Source of the DNA: an uncultured Bacteroides sp. | Lineage (GTDB): Bacteria; Bacteroidota; Bacteroidia; Bacteroidales; Bacteroidaceae | Direction: 5' to 3' | Length of the DNA: 64,000 bases | Assembly (NCBI GenBank): GCA_949285075.1 | Contig: CASDXF010000026.1 | Coordinates: 1 to 64,000, forward strand | Part shown: in pieces, positions 28,407 to 36,888 of the stretch | Position numbering within the stretch: the stretch's first letter is position 1 | Layout of the letters: the number at the start of each line of letters is the position of its first letter | The notes under the pieces: generated by a model | Databases searched by the model: none | Told to the model about the DNA's origin: nothing | The model's input: only the letters and a program-made list of their open reading frames with translations | Program-made: the position numbers and the translations under genes

Positions 28407-28482
28407 GCGAAAAGAGGCTTTTCCACTACCCTATACTGCCCGAAAGGCAGTAGAACGGCGGAACGGTAAAGCCTCTTTCCGC
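28407..28482 (+). terminator. Hairpin between pstS and pstC
   Basis: AAAGAGGCTTTT pairs with AAAGCCTCTTT (11 bp), and inside it ACTGCC-CGAA-GGCAGT forms a nested stem. The downstream sequence GCTTTATTCC is only moderately T-rich, so it may act as a partial terminator or a 3' stabiliser giving more PstS than membrane components, as is common for binding-protein operons. Confidence 0.7.
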
Positions 28483-28513
28483 TTTATTCCTGAAACTTAG
28501 CGCATCTTTTCTT

Positions 28514-29371
28514 ATGCAAGACAAAATATTCAGAGTATTGCTCATACTCTCCGCAATCGTGATACCGGTCATAGGAGGCGGAATCGTTTATTCCCTCACG
28601 GTAGACGCTTCGGGAGCGTTCGAGTATTTCGGATTCTGGCACTTCATCTTCTCGGACGACTGGGTGACCACGGCGGGGAAGGAAAGCTACGGAGCGCTTC
28701 CTTTCATCACGGGAACGCTGCTGACCACGGCGCTGGCCCTGCTGATGTGTATCCCCTTCTCGCTGCCCGTAGCCCTGTTTACGGGAGAATACTTCAAGGG
28801 CAAGAAGATAGCCGCCATCTTGGGAACGGTGACCGATCTGCTCGCGGGTATTCCCTCCATCATCTACGGTCTGTGGGGATTCTACGTGCTGCGCAACGTG
28901 TTCATGCACCTTAACCTCTCCCCGCAAGGCTCGGGTATACTGACGGCGGCCTTCGTACTGGCCATCATGATTGTGCCCTACGCCGCCTCGCTCAGCGCGG
29001 AGTTCATCAAGATGGTACCATCTGACCTGAAGGAAGGGGCCTACGCGATGGGAGCGACAAGAGCGGAGGTCATCCGCAGGGTTGTCTTCCCGATGGCGGG
29101 CTCGGGTATCTTCTCGGCCTATATTCTGGCCATCGGACGGGCGTTGGGAGAGACCATGACGGTGACGATGCTGATAGGCAACACCAACCAGATGCCGGAC
29201 ACGCTGCGGACGACGGGAAACACGATGGCGAGTATCATCGCCAACCAGTTCGGCGAGGCGGACGGGCTGAAGCTGTCGGCCCTGATAGCCATCGGCCTGC
29301 TGCTGTTCCTCATCACGGCGGTCATCAACATGATAGGCAAGATACTTATCCGCCGGGCGCGCCACGTATAA
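28514..29371 (+). CDS. pstC: Phosphate ABC transporter permease PstC
   Basis: 285 residues with about six membrane segments. The cytoplasmic coupling (EAA) loop is LKEGAYAMGATRAEVIRRVV (about residue 174), where PstB docks; GLWGFYVLRNVF and GRALGETMTVTMLIGN are typical of the family. It forms the inner-membrane channel with PstA. Compact for PstC because the N-terminal extension of the E. coli protein is absent. pstA follows 43 bp later. Confidence 0.94.
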   Translation: MQDKIFRVLLILSAIVIPVIGGGIVYSLTVDASGAFEYFGFWHFIFSDDWVTTAGKESYGALPFITGTLLTTALALLMCIPFSLPVALFTGEYFKGKKIAAILGTVTDLLAGIPSIIYGLWGFYVLRNVFMHLNLSPQGSGILTAAFVLAIMIVPYAASLSAEFIKMVPSDLKEGAYAMGATRAEVIRRVVFPMAGSGIFSAYILAIGRALGETMTVTMLIGNTNQMPDTLRTTGNTMASIIANQFGEADGLKLSALIAIGLLLFLITAVINMIGKILIRRARHV

Positions 29372-29414
29372 CATTGAACCACTTTAGAACCGATTAAACT
29401 TAGGAAACAGAGAT

Positions 29415-30284
29415 ATGACACATGACAGTAATATCCGAATCCGGATTATAAAGAACCGCGCGCTATACATCATAGTATGCGTACTGGCGGGACTGACGGC
29501 CATCCCGCTACTGGCCATCCTCGGCGAGGTGCTCGTAAAGGGTTGGCAACAATTAGGATGGTCGTTCCTGACGGAAGCCACGCCTAACGCTTACAAGGCG
29601 ATGATGGCGGCCGCCGCGGGCGAGGAGATGCCGGGAGGCATAGCGAACGGCATTGTGGGCACCTTCCTCATGCTGACACTGGCCTCGGTGGTGTCCATAC
29701 CCGTAGGCGTGTTCTGCGGAATCTGCCTCTCGGAGTACCGCAAGAACTGGTTCGCCACGATAGTGAGCTACCTGACGGACCTGCTGCAAGGCACGCCCTC
29801 CATCATCATAGGCATCATCACGTACATCTGGGTGGTAGTCCCCATGAAAGGCTACTCGGCCTTCGCAGGCAGCGTGGCGCTGTTCATCATGATGCTCCCG
29901 CTCATCATCCGCTCTACGGAGGAGACGATGAAGGTGCTGCCCGAGACGCTGAAGGAGGCGGGCCTCGCGTTGGGCGGAAGCTACTGGAGGGTAATGCTTC
30001 AGGTGATGCTCCCGTCGGCGTTGGGCAGCATATTCACCGGTATCCTACTGGCCATATCGCGCGTCGTGGGCGAGACGGCTCCGCTCATGTTCACCGCCCT
30101 CGGCGGGGCGGCCATCAGCTGGAACATGGCCAAGCCCATGTCGGCCGTGCCGCTGCTCATCTGGGAGTTCTTCAACGACCCCAACCTGCAGAGCCTCATC
30201 TGGGGAGCCTCGCTCTTCCTGCTCACCTTCGTACTCTGTCTTAACTTATTAGCTAAACGTATCGCAAAGAAATGGAAAATATAA
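29415..30284 (+). CDS. pstA: Phosphate ABC transporter permease PstA
   Basis: 289 residues, about six membrane segments, EAA loop LKEAGLALGGSYWRVMLQVM (about 176) and GETAPLMFTALGG near the C terminus, characteristic of PstA. Partner of PstC in the phosphate channel. Its 3' end overlaps pstB by 13 bp (the pstB ATG lies at 30272), so translation is coupled. Confidence 0.94.
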   Translation: MTHDSNIRIRIIKNRALYIIVCVLAGLTAIPLLAILGEVLVKGWQQLGWSFLTEATPNAYKAMMAAAAGEEMPGGIANGIVGTFLMLTLASVVSIPVGVFCGICLSEYRKNWFATIVSYLTDLLQGTPSIIIGIITYIWVVVPMKGYSAFAGSVALFIMMLPLIIRSTEETMKVLPETLKEAGLALGGSYWRVMLQVMLPSALGSIFTGILLAISRVVGETAPLMFTALGGAAISWNMAKPMSAVPLLIWEFFNDPNLQSLIWGASLFLLTFVLCLNLLAKRIAKKWKI

Positions 30285-31042
30285 AAGACCCTATTCTACA
30301 GATTAAGGACGTGTGCATATCCTACACGTCGGACACGATGGCCGTGAAGCACGTCTCGGCGGACATCGAGAAGAACACCATCACCGCCATCATGGGCCCC
30401 TCGGGATGCGGCAAGAGTACGCTGCTCAGGGCCGTGAACCGTATGCACGAGCTGTACAAGAACATACGCGTCACGGGCGAGATTCTGCTCAACGGCGAGA
30501 ACGTGCTGCAAATGGAGCCGATGGAGGAGCGCCGCCGGGTGGGAATGGTGTTCCAGAGGCCTAACCCGTTCCCTACGATGAACATCTACGACAACGTGCT
30601 AGCCGGATACATCCTGAACGGCATACGGCTGACGAAGGCGCAGAAGGACGAAATCGTGGAGCGTAACCTGCGCAACGTGGCGCTCTGGGACGAGGTGAAG
30701 GACTCGCTCACCAAGCGGGGAACCTTCCTCTCCGGAGGGCAGCAACAGCGGCTCTGCATAGCGCGCTCACTGGCCCTGCAACCGGACATCCTGCTGATGG
30801 ACGAGCCGACGTCGGCCCTCGACCCCATAGCGACGAAGCACATCGAGGGGCTGATGGACGACCTGAAGAAGGAGGTCACCATACTTATCGTGACGCACAA
30901 TATGTCGCAGGCCATGCGCATATCGGACCGTTCGATGTTCATGTACATGGGCGAGCTGATAGAGTATGACCTCACCGTCAATATGTTCAAGAACCCGAAG
31001 GACGAGCGCACCAGCGCCTACCTGACGGGAAAGATGGGATAA
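30272..31042 (+). CDS. pstB: Phosphate ABC transporter ATPase PstB
   Basis: 256 residues. Walker A GPSGCGKST (about 43), Q-loop GMVFQRPNPFP, ABC signature LSGGQQQRL, Walker B ILLMDEPTSALDP, and the switch His in VTHNMSQA. It powers phosphate uptake from the cytoplasmic side. Last gene of the pst run; phoU, which often follows pstB, is absent and a terminator lies 63 bp downstream. Confidence 0.97.
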   Translation: MENIKDPILQIKDVCISYTSDTMAVKHVSADIEKNTITAIMGPSGCGKSTLLRAVNRMHELYKNIRVTGEILLNGENVLQMEPMEERRRVGMVFQRPNPFPTMNIYDNVLAGYILNGIRLTKAQKDEIVERNLRNVALWDEVKDSLTKRGTFLSGGQQQRLCIARSLALQPDILLMDEPTSALDPIATKHIEGLMDDLKKEVTILIVTHNMSQAMRISDRSMFMYMGELIEYDLTVNMFKNPKDERTSAYLTGKMG

Positions 31043-31104
31043 CCGCGGGGACTTCCGGGCGGAGGCCCGACCCGCCATTCCGAGCTTACTTGACCGCGTC
31101 AAAC

Positions 31105-31141
31105 AATCCGCACGGCCGCGAAAGCGTCAGCCGTGCGGATT
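31105..31141 (+). terminator. pst operon terminator
   Basis: AATCCGCACGGC (31105-31116) pairs with GCCGTGCGGATT (31130-31141), 12 bp, followed by TTCCGTTTA. Its right arm GCCGTGCGGAT differs by one base from the GCCGTACGGAT unit repeated just downstream, so the array may have grown from this arm. Confidence 0.85.
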
Positions 31142-31151
31142 TTCCGTTTAT

Positions 31152-31586
31152 AGCCGTACGGATACAAGTTGATAGCCGTACGGGTACAAGTTGATAGCCG
31201 TACGGGTACAAGTTGACAGCCGTACGGGTATAAGTTCAGAGCCGTACGGATACAAGTTGCTAGCCGTACGGATACAAGTTGCTAGCCGTACGGATACAAG
31301 TCGCTAGCCGTACGGATACAAGTCGCTAGCCGTACGGGTACAAGTTCATAGCCGTACGGGTAGAAGTTGACAGCCGTACGGATATATTTCCATAGATATG
31401 TATTTACCTTATATATAGATGTACATCTGTCTATACCATAGATGTACATCTACAAGTTTATAGATGTACATCCGCAAGTTTATAGATATACATCTGTAAG
31501 TTCGTAGATGCGCATCTGTATGGTTGGCAGATACGCATTTGTAATATAGACAGATGTACGGCCATGAACTTATAGCCGTACGGCCG
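31152..31586. repeat. Array of about 20 GTAC-centred palindromes, 22-23-bp period
   Basis: Eleven units begin exactly every 22 bp (31152, 31174 and so on to 31372), each AGCCGTACGG followed by a 12-bp spacer such as GTACAAGTTGAT. About nine more follow at 22-23 bp (31394, 31417, 31440, 31462, 31484, 31506, 31529, 31552, 31574) with the core changed to AGATGTACATCT or variants (GATGCGCATC, GATACGCATT), mostly still palindromic, and the last one returns to AGCCGTACGG. The AAGTT spacer is shared by both halves. There is no loop, so RNA hairpins are unlikely from single units. It lies between two facing terminators, in a gap with no gene. Confidence 0.9.
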
Positions 31587-31625
31587 AAAAAAGAGGGGGC
31601 GTCTCCGTCACGGAGACACCCCCTC
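31586..31625 (-). terminator. Terminator of the ior-paaK-xpt operon
   Basis: On the minus strand GAGGGGGTGTCTCCG pairs with CGGAGACGCCCCCTC, followed by TTTTTT. It starts 33 bp past the xpt stop. Confidence 0.93.
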
Positions 31626-31658
31626 ATGGCATATTCAATATAATACAGAAAAAAGTAG

Positions 31659-32228
31659 TTACTCTTTAATCGTGATGCGGCAGTTGGACAAGTCCTCGAT
31701 TATCGCCAAGCTCTCTATGCGCACCCCTTTCTCTTCCAGTACCTTCCGTCCGTTCTGGAAAGCCTTCTCGATGATGAATCCCATCCCGACCAGCGTGGCT
31801 CCGGACTGCCTTATCAGGTCAAGGATGCCTAGAGCGGCGTTGCCGTAGGCGAGGAAGTCGTCGACGAACAGCACGTTGTCGTCCGGGGTCAGGAAGTCGG
31901 CGCTTATCACCACCTCGTAGTCACGGTCCTTCGTAAACGAGTGTACCGTGGTGCTGAGGGCGTTCTGAATGGTCTTCGGCGACTTCTTCTTGGCGAACAC
32001 CACGGGGAGGTCCATCAGATAGCCGGTCATGATGGCCGGAGCTATCCCGCTCGCCTCAATCGTCATAATCTTGTTCACGTTGGTCGCAGCGAAGCGGCGC
32101 ACGAACTCCACCCCGATGGACTTCATCAGCACGGGGTCAATCTGATGATTGATAAAGCTGTCTACCTTCAAGATGCCACCCTCGTAGCACTTTCCGTCCT
32201 GTAAGATTCTCTTCTTTAATAACTGCAT
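31659..32228 (-). CDS. xpt: Xanthine phosphoribosyltransferase
   Basis: 189 residues. It converts xanthine and PRPP to XMP for purine salvage. The PRPP-binding loop is [17 protein letters not shown] (about 129-145), and the N-terminal block [26 protein letters not shown] matches Xpt rather than hypoxanthine or adenine enzymes. It lies 9 bp after paaK at the end of an operon of aryl-acid genes, an odd pairing for a salvage enzyme. Its product feeds guaA, located at 5.4 kb. Confidence 0.95.
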   Translation of the reverse strand: MQLLKKRILQDGKCYEGGILKVDSFINHQIDPVLMKSIGVEFVRRFAATNVNKIMTIEASGIAPAIMTGYLMDLPVVFAKKKSPKTIQNALSTTVHSFTKDRDYEVVISADFLTPDDNVLFVDDFLAYGNAALGILDLIRQSGATLVGMGFIIEKAFQNGRKVLEEKGVRIESLAIIEDLSNCRITIKE

Positions 32229-32237
32229 GACAGTGGG

Positions 32238-33548
32238 TTATCTGTTGTTCCTCAAGTCCTTCACTCTGACGGCCTTGCCCTCGCTCTGCGGCAGCGTGCC
32301 TTTCTTCACGAGCTTCACCTTCGGGGTCACCAGTATCTCGTCCTTCAGCTGACGGGTGATTTCCTTGCGGACACGCTCCAGCTCGATGTAGTTGTCGGTG
32401 GACAAGTCGCTCAGCTCGACCTCCACTACCATCTCGTCCTGATTGTTCGTCGTCTCCAGTATGATGAGGTAGTTGCTTCCGAGCTCGGGGAACTGCACGA
32501 GAATCTTCTCCACCTGCATGGGGAAGATGTTCACTCCCTTTATGATGAACATATCGTCGCTCCGGCCCTTGATGCGGTCGATGCGCAGGTGAGTACGCCC
32601 GCACGGACACTCTCCGGGCAGGATTCGGGTAAGGTCTCTCGTGCGGTAGCGAATCAGGGGCATCATCTCCCGGTCTAAGGTGGTCAGCACCAGCTCCCCT
32701 ACCTCACCGTCCGGCACGGGTTCTCCCGTCTCCGGATTGATAATCTCCACCAGATAGCAGTCCTCCCAGAAGTGCATCCCGTTCTGCTCCTGACATTCAA
32801 ACGCCACGCCCGGGCCGTTCATCTCCGTCATGCCGAAGCTGTTGTACGCCTTTACGCCCAACATCCGCTCTATCTTGCGCCGCTGCTCGTCCGTATGAGG
32901 CTCGGCCCCGATGACCAGTGTCTTCAGACTAGTTCCCGCGGGGTCAATCCCCTCCTCCTGCATGACCTCGGCGAGGCGGATGGCGTAGCTCGGTATCGCG
33001 TGCAGCGCGGTCGTCTTGAAGTCGTTGATGAACTTTATCTGCCGCTTGCTGTTTCCCGCGGCGGCGGGTACGGTCAGGCAGCCCAGACGCTCCGCCCCGT
33101 ACTGGAACCCCAACCCTCCGGTGAACATACCGTATCCGGAACTGTTTTGGAACACGTCCGTCTTGCGGATTCCTACCATATAGAGGCAGCGGGCTACCAG
33201 ATTAGCCCACGAGTCCAAGTCGTGCCTCGAATGCACGATGACCGTCGGGTTGCCAGTCGTTCCACTGGAGGAATGGATGCGCACCCCGTCATTCTTCATG
33301 TCTCCCGCCACCAGTCCGAAAGGGTAGTGCGCCCTCATGTCGGCCTTAGTAGTGAAGGGCAGTTTCCGGATGTCCTCCAGTGTCCGTACGCTGTCGGCGG
33401 TAATGCCGTGCTCCGCGAAGACCTTCTTGTAGTAAGGAGAGTTTCCCGCAATGGCGATTGTCTTCCTCAGCCGTTGGAGTTGCAGTTCCCGCAACTTCTC
33501 CCGGCTCATGGTCTCTATCTCTTCTTCCCAATACTGTGTACTGCTCAT
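32238..33548 (-). CDS. paaK: Phenylacetate-CoA ligase-like acyl-CoA synthetase
   Basis: 436 residues. ANL-superfamily enzyme forming aryl-acetyl-CoA with ATP. ATP-binding loop SSSGTTGNPTV (about 94), adenylate region YNSFGMTEMNGPG (about 238) and RTRDLTRILPGECPCGRTHLR followed by GRSDDMFIIKGVNIFPMQVE are the PaaK signature. There is no phenylacetate-degrading paa cluster nearby. Next to iorAB it more plausibly works on arylacetates from aromatic amino acids, possibly in the ATP-forming direction. Confidence 0.92.
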   Translation of the reverse strand: MSSTQYWEEEIETMSREKLRELQLQRLRKTIAIAGNSPYYKKVFAEHGITADSVRTLEDIRKLPFTTKADMRAHYPFGLVAGDMKNDGVRIHSSSGTTGNPTVIVHSRHDLDSWANLVARCLYMVGIRKTDVFQNSSGYGMFTGGLGFQYGAERLGCLTVPAAAGNSKRQIKFINDFKTTALHAIPSYAIRLAEVMQEEGIDPAGTSLKTLVIGAEPHTDEQRRKIERMLGVKAYNSFGMTEMNGPGVAFECQEQNGMHFWEDCYLVEIINPETGEPVPDGEVGELVLTTLDREMMPLIRYRTRDLTRILPGECPCGRTHLRIDRIKGRSDDMFIIKGVNIFPMQVEKILVQFPELGSNYLIILETTNNQDEMVVEVELSDLSTDNYIELERVRKEITRQLKDEILVTPKVKLVKKGTLPQSEGKAVRVKDLRNNR

Positions 33549-33566
33549 AACGCTCGTCCGCTTTAA

Positions 33567-34148
33567 TTACATCAGCCGTTCCGCTATCTCCTTACCTGCG
33601 GCCAACGCCTTGAGGTTCATCTCGACGATAGCCTCTCCCTTGCGCTCGAAGATTTCGCGCACGCTGTCCTGTATCTTCTCGTAGGCGATACCCAAGAACG
33701 GTATCGTAGCTCCCAACAAGACGATGTTGGCCACGCGCGAGCTTCCCACCTCCTTAGCCACCGTGTCGACGTTCAGCACGATTTTATGGGGGAGCTTGCC
33801 TATCTCCTCCGCCACGCTCTCCGGCTTCGGATAGTTGGGTATGTTGATGAACGGGGTCTCGTTGGTGACGAGCCATCCTTCCTCGCTCAGGTAAGGCAGA
33901 TAGCGCAGCCCTTCCATCGGCTCCAGCGAGATAATCAAGTCGCACTTCCCCGAGGGGATGAGGTCGGAGGCGATGGGTTGGTCACTGATACGCAGGTTAG
34001 ACTGCACGTCCCCGCCGCGCTGACTCATTCCGTGCACTTCCGCCTGCTTCATGTAAAGTCCTTCCTTCAGCGCGGCCTTTCCGATTACTGTGGCAATGGA
34101 CAGAATGCCTTGTCCGCCCACTCCCGATAATATAATGTCTTTTTTCAT
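33567..34148 (-). CDS. iorB: Indolepyruvate:ferredoxin oxidoreductase, beta subunit
   Basis: 193 residues, the gamma-type domain of 2-oxoacid:ferredoxin oxidoreductases: SGVGGQGILSIATVIGKAAL near the N terminus and EVHGMSQRGGDVQSNLRI (about 38-55). With IorA it decarboxylates aryl pyruvates from Trp, Phe and Tyr to aryl-acetyl-CoA and reduces ferredoxin. It begins 3 bp after iorA and ends 18 bp before paaK. Confidence 0.94.
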   Translation of the reverse strand: MKKDIILSGVGGQGILSIATVIGKAALKEGLYMKQAEVHGMSQRGGDVQSNLRISDQPIASDLIPSGKCDLIISLEPMEGLRYLPYLSEEGWLVTNETPFINIPNYPKPESVAEEIGKLPHKIVLNVDTVAKEVGSSRVANIVLLGATIPFLGIAYEKIQDSVREIFERKGEAIVEMNLKALAAGKEIAERLM

Positions 34149-34151
34149 CGC

Positions 34152-35747
34152 TTATTTGTTCTTTCTCTTTTTACGGGCTAATGTTTGTATGCACTCTCTG
34201 CGCGGGATAATCACGGATACGCCCTTGTACTCGATTTCCTCGCGTATCACCCGCTTTATCTCCTCGTAATTCTTCTTCAGCGGAACGACGACGCGTATGT
34301 GGGCCGGGTCTACTCCGATGCCCGCGCATATCGCCTCAAGCCTTCCCGTTCCCGCGGAATCCTGCCCTCCGGTCATCGCTGTCGTTTCGTTGTCGGAGAT
34401 GACGATGGTCACGTTGGTATTCTCGTTCACGCAGTCGAGCAGGCCGGTCATGCCCGAATGGGTAAAGGTCGAGTCCCCTATCACCGCCACGCTCGGGTGA
34501 AGTCCGCCGTCCGCCGCGCCTTTCGCCATCGTAATGGAAGCCCCCATGTCCACGCACGAGTTAATCGCGTGGAAAGGAGCGTTAGCGCCCAACGTATAGC
34601 AGCCGATGTCGCTGAATACCTTGTGCGAGGGATACTCCTCCTTCAGCACCTGCGTCAGTGTCGTGTACACGTCACGATGGCCGCATCCTTCGCAAAGGGC
34701 GGGCGGACGCATCTCCACGACGGCGGGCACTTGGAACTTGGAGACGTTCTCCTTGCCCACGGCACGGGCCACGGAATCGGGGGTCAGCTCCCCGTCCTGA
34801 GGAAGCGTACCGTCCAAGCGGCCCTTCACCTTGACTCCTATGCCGAGATAGCCCTTCAGCTGCTTCTCCACGAACGGCTGCCCGTCCTCTAGCACAAGAA
34901 TCTCCTCGCAGCTCTCCACCAACTGGAGCAGCTGCCGTTTGGGGAGCGGATACTGGCCTATCTTGAGCACCGGATACTCGCAGCCGTCCGGATAGTTCTC
35001 CATCAGGTAGTTGTACCCGATGCCGCACGCCACGATACCCAGTTTCCTGTTCGGGCCGTCTATATACTTATTATAAGGCGAGTTCTCGGAAGCCTTGATA
35101 AATTCCTCTTGGCGCACAAGCAATTCCTTATAACGCTTGCGGGCATTTCCCGGCAACAGGATAAACTGGCGGGGGTCGTCGCTAAAGGAAAGCTCGTTCT
35201 GCGCCTTCTGCGCCTTGCGCTCCACTCCGGAACGGGAATGGGCGAGGCGAGTCACCATTCGCATCAGTACCGGTTCGCCCATCCGCTCGGAAAACTCGAA
35301 GCCATCGTACACCATATCGTACGCCTCCTGCTGATTACTGGGCTCGTACATGGGGATGAGCGTAAAGTCGCCATAGAAACGGCTGTCCTGCTCGTTCTGC
35401 GACGAATGCATACTGGGGTCGTCCGCAGCCACTACGATAAGGCCCCCCTTTACTCCCGTAATGCCGGAGTTAACGAAGCAATCCGCCGCCACGTTCATGC
35501 CGACGTGCTTCATGCAGACCAACGCCCGCTTTCCGACGAACGACATACCCAAAGCGGCTTCCATCGCCGTCTTCTCGTTGGCGCACCAACGGCTGTGTAT
35601 ACCGCGCTCCTCCGTAATGGGAGCCGCCTGAATATATTCGGTAATCTCTGTGGATGGAGTGCCGGGATAGGCATATACTCCTGAAAGTCCGGCGTCCAAT
35701 GCGGCTTGCGCAATGGCTTCATCGCCAAGTAAGAGTTGTTTGCTCAT
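34152..35747 (-). CDS. iorA: Indolepyruvate:ferredoxin oxidoreductase, alpha subunit, without ferredoxin domain
   Basis: 531 residues from the ATG at 35747; the longer frame to 35852 is rejected because a promoter (-7 box 35795-35802) lies inside it. N-terminal pyrimidine-binding domain (YAYPGTPSTEITEYI) and central TPP domain with EGCGHRDVYTTL and GDSTFTHSGMTGLLDCVNEN followed by DNETTAMTG. The C terminus stops at CIQTLARKKRKNK, with a single Cys where many archaeal IorA proteins continue into a two-cluster ferredoxin domain. First gene of the ior-paaK-xpt operon. Confidence 0.94.
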   Translation of the reverse strand: MSKQLLLGDEAIAQAALDAGLSGVYAYPGTPSTEITEYIQAAPITEERGIHSRWCANEKTAMEAALGMSFVGKRALVCMKHVGMNVAADCFVNSGITGVKGGLIVVAADDPSMHSSQNEQDSRFYGDFTLIPMYEPSNQQEAYDMVYDGFEFSERMGEPVLMRMVTRLAHSRSGVERKAQKAQNELSFSDDPRQFILLPGNARKRYKELLVRQEEFIKASENSPYNKYIDGPNRKLGIVACGIGYNYLMENYPDGCEYPVLKIGQYPLPKRQLLQLVESCEEILVLEDGQPFVEKQLKGYLGIGVKVKGRLDGTLPQDGELTPDSVARAVGKENVSKFQVPAVVEMRPPALCEGCGHRDVYTTLTQVLKEEYPSHKVFSDIGCYTLGANAPFHAINSCVDMGASITMAKGAADGGLHPSVAVIGDSTFTHSGMTGLLDCVNENTNVTIVISDNETTAMTGGQDSAGTGRLEAICAGIGVDPAHIRVVVPLKKNYEEIKRVIREEIEYKGVSVIIPRRECIQTLARKKRKNK

Positions 35748-35794
35748 ATATAGTTTCTTTTTATTAGTATTGGCGTAGTTTGTAATCTGTCGGG

Positions 35795-35828
35795 CAAAGA
35801 TAGCCTTTTCATTTCGTTTTATTACAAA
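35795..35828 (-). promoter_or_regulatory. Predicted iorA promoter
   Basis: On the minus strand TTTG (35828-35825), a 22-bp spacer and TATCTTTG (35802-35795). The leader to the ATG at 35747 is about 41 nt. It overlaps the last codons of mltG's surroundings, so the ior operon can be expressed independently of mltG. Confidence 0.65.
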
Positions 35829-35829
35829 C

Positions 35830-36870
35830 TCACCTGAAAATCTTTCTTTCATTCAGCGCTTTCCAATACCTTCTCGCATTCGCCATGTGGTCGGCATAGT
35901 TGGACGCAAAGTTATGCGTACCCGAAAAATCCTCCTTCGCACACATATAAAGATAGTTGTGCCGGGCATAGTTCAGCACGCTGTCGATACCTTTCTTTGT
36001 GGGAATACGGATGGGGCCGGGAGGCAGTCCGGTGCGCAGATAAGTGTTATAAGGAGAGTCGATTTTCAGGTCTGAGGACATGACACGGCGAATTCCGAAA
36101 TTTCTCATAGCGAACCGGACAGTGGGGTCGGCCTGCAAAGGTATGTTCGCCATCAACCTATTCATATACAATCCCGCCACAATCGGTTTCTCTTCTTCAT
36201 TATTAGTTTCCTCCTCGACAATGGAAGCCAATGTGCATACCTCTTCCGGAGTCATCCCAATGGAAGCGGCCTTTTCTAACCGGTCACTGTTCCAAAAGCG
36301 TTCACGCTCCTTTTGCATACGGAGAAAGAAATCGTCCGCACTCATGTCCCAATACACCTCATAGGTATCAGGCAGGAAAAGAGTGTAAATGGAAGCAGAA
36401 TCATAGCCCATCCTACGGAGATAAAGCGTATCGGTCAGCCGGGCGGCTATCTCCGCCGAGTCAACCATGAGCTGACGGCCGACGTTACGGGCCAACACGC
36501 CGAGCGTCCTGACGCTGCCCACGACAAGCGGGTAAGGCTCCTGATAGCCCCGGGAAAGGCGGCTATAAACGTGATAAACGTCGTCACCCGGGTGAATGAC
36601 GTACCGCCCCGTATGCACGTTACGGTCTAAACGCTTGTACTTCGCCATCCAACGAAACCCGGCGAGGCGGTTGGCCCGTCCTTCCCTATATACCTTGTTA
36701 TATATAGAGTCCGCCGTATCGTCACGGTCTATATAAATATAAACGGTGCGCTCCGGGTGAAACTGTGGAGCGAACAGAAGATAATATAACGTTCCGCCCG
36801 CAACGAGGCCAAACAAAACTATCGCCAACGAGACGATAAGTAAGGTGTTTTTAATTCGTTTCTTCATCAT
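35830..36870 (-). CDS. mltG: Endolytic peptidoglycan transglycosylase MltG
   Basis: 346 residues. One N-terminal membrane anchor (LLIVSLAIVLFGLVAGGTLYYL begins at about 9), a LysM-like region, then the YceG domain with the catalytic Glu in LASIVEEETNNEEE (about 217), PLQADPTVRFA and SPYNTYLRTGLPPGPIRIP. MltG cleaves nascent glycan strands inside the cell wall and limits their length. It follows the secreted nuclease by 18 bp, so it is probably co-transcribed with it and the 34-residue protein. Confidence 0.94.
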   Translation of the reverse strand: MMKKRIKNTLLIVSLAIVLFGLVAGGTLYYLLFAPQFHPERTVYIYIDRDDTADSIYNKVYREGRANRLAGFRWMAKYKRLDRNVHTGRYVIHPGDDVYHVYSRLSRGYQEPYPLVVGSVRTLGVLARNVGRQLMVDSAEIAARLTDTLYLRRMGYDSASIYTLFLPDTYEVYWDMSADDFFLRMQKERERFWNSDRLEKAASIGMTPEEVCTLASIVEEETNNEEEKPIVAGLYMNRLMANIPLQADPTVRFAMRNFGIRRVMSSDLKIDSPYNTYLRTGLPPGPIRIPTKKGIDSVLNYARHNYLYMCAKEDFSGTHNFASNYADHMANARRYWKALNERKIFR

Positions 36871-36888
36871 TGGGTAAGAATCTGTCGT

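Noticed and set aside
28484-29374. 296-codon minus-strand open frame over pstC
   Set aside because: Arg/Gln/His-rich antisense shadow of a clear permease.
31152-31586. CRISPR array
   Set aside because: Period 22-23 bp with spacers that are themselves repeated (ACAAGTT); no unique spacers and no cas genes.
31409-31627. 72-codon minus-strand frame through the palindrome array
   Set aside because: It is the translation of the repeat itself and begins inside the xpt terminator.
32772-33566. 264-codon plus-strand frame over paaK
   Set aside because: Antisense shadow without recognisable motifs.
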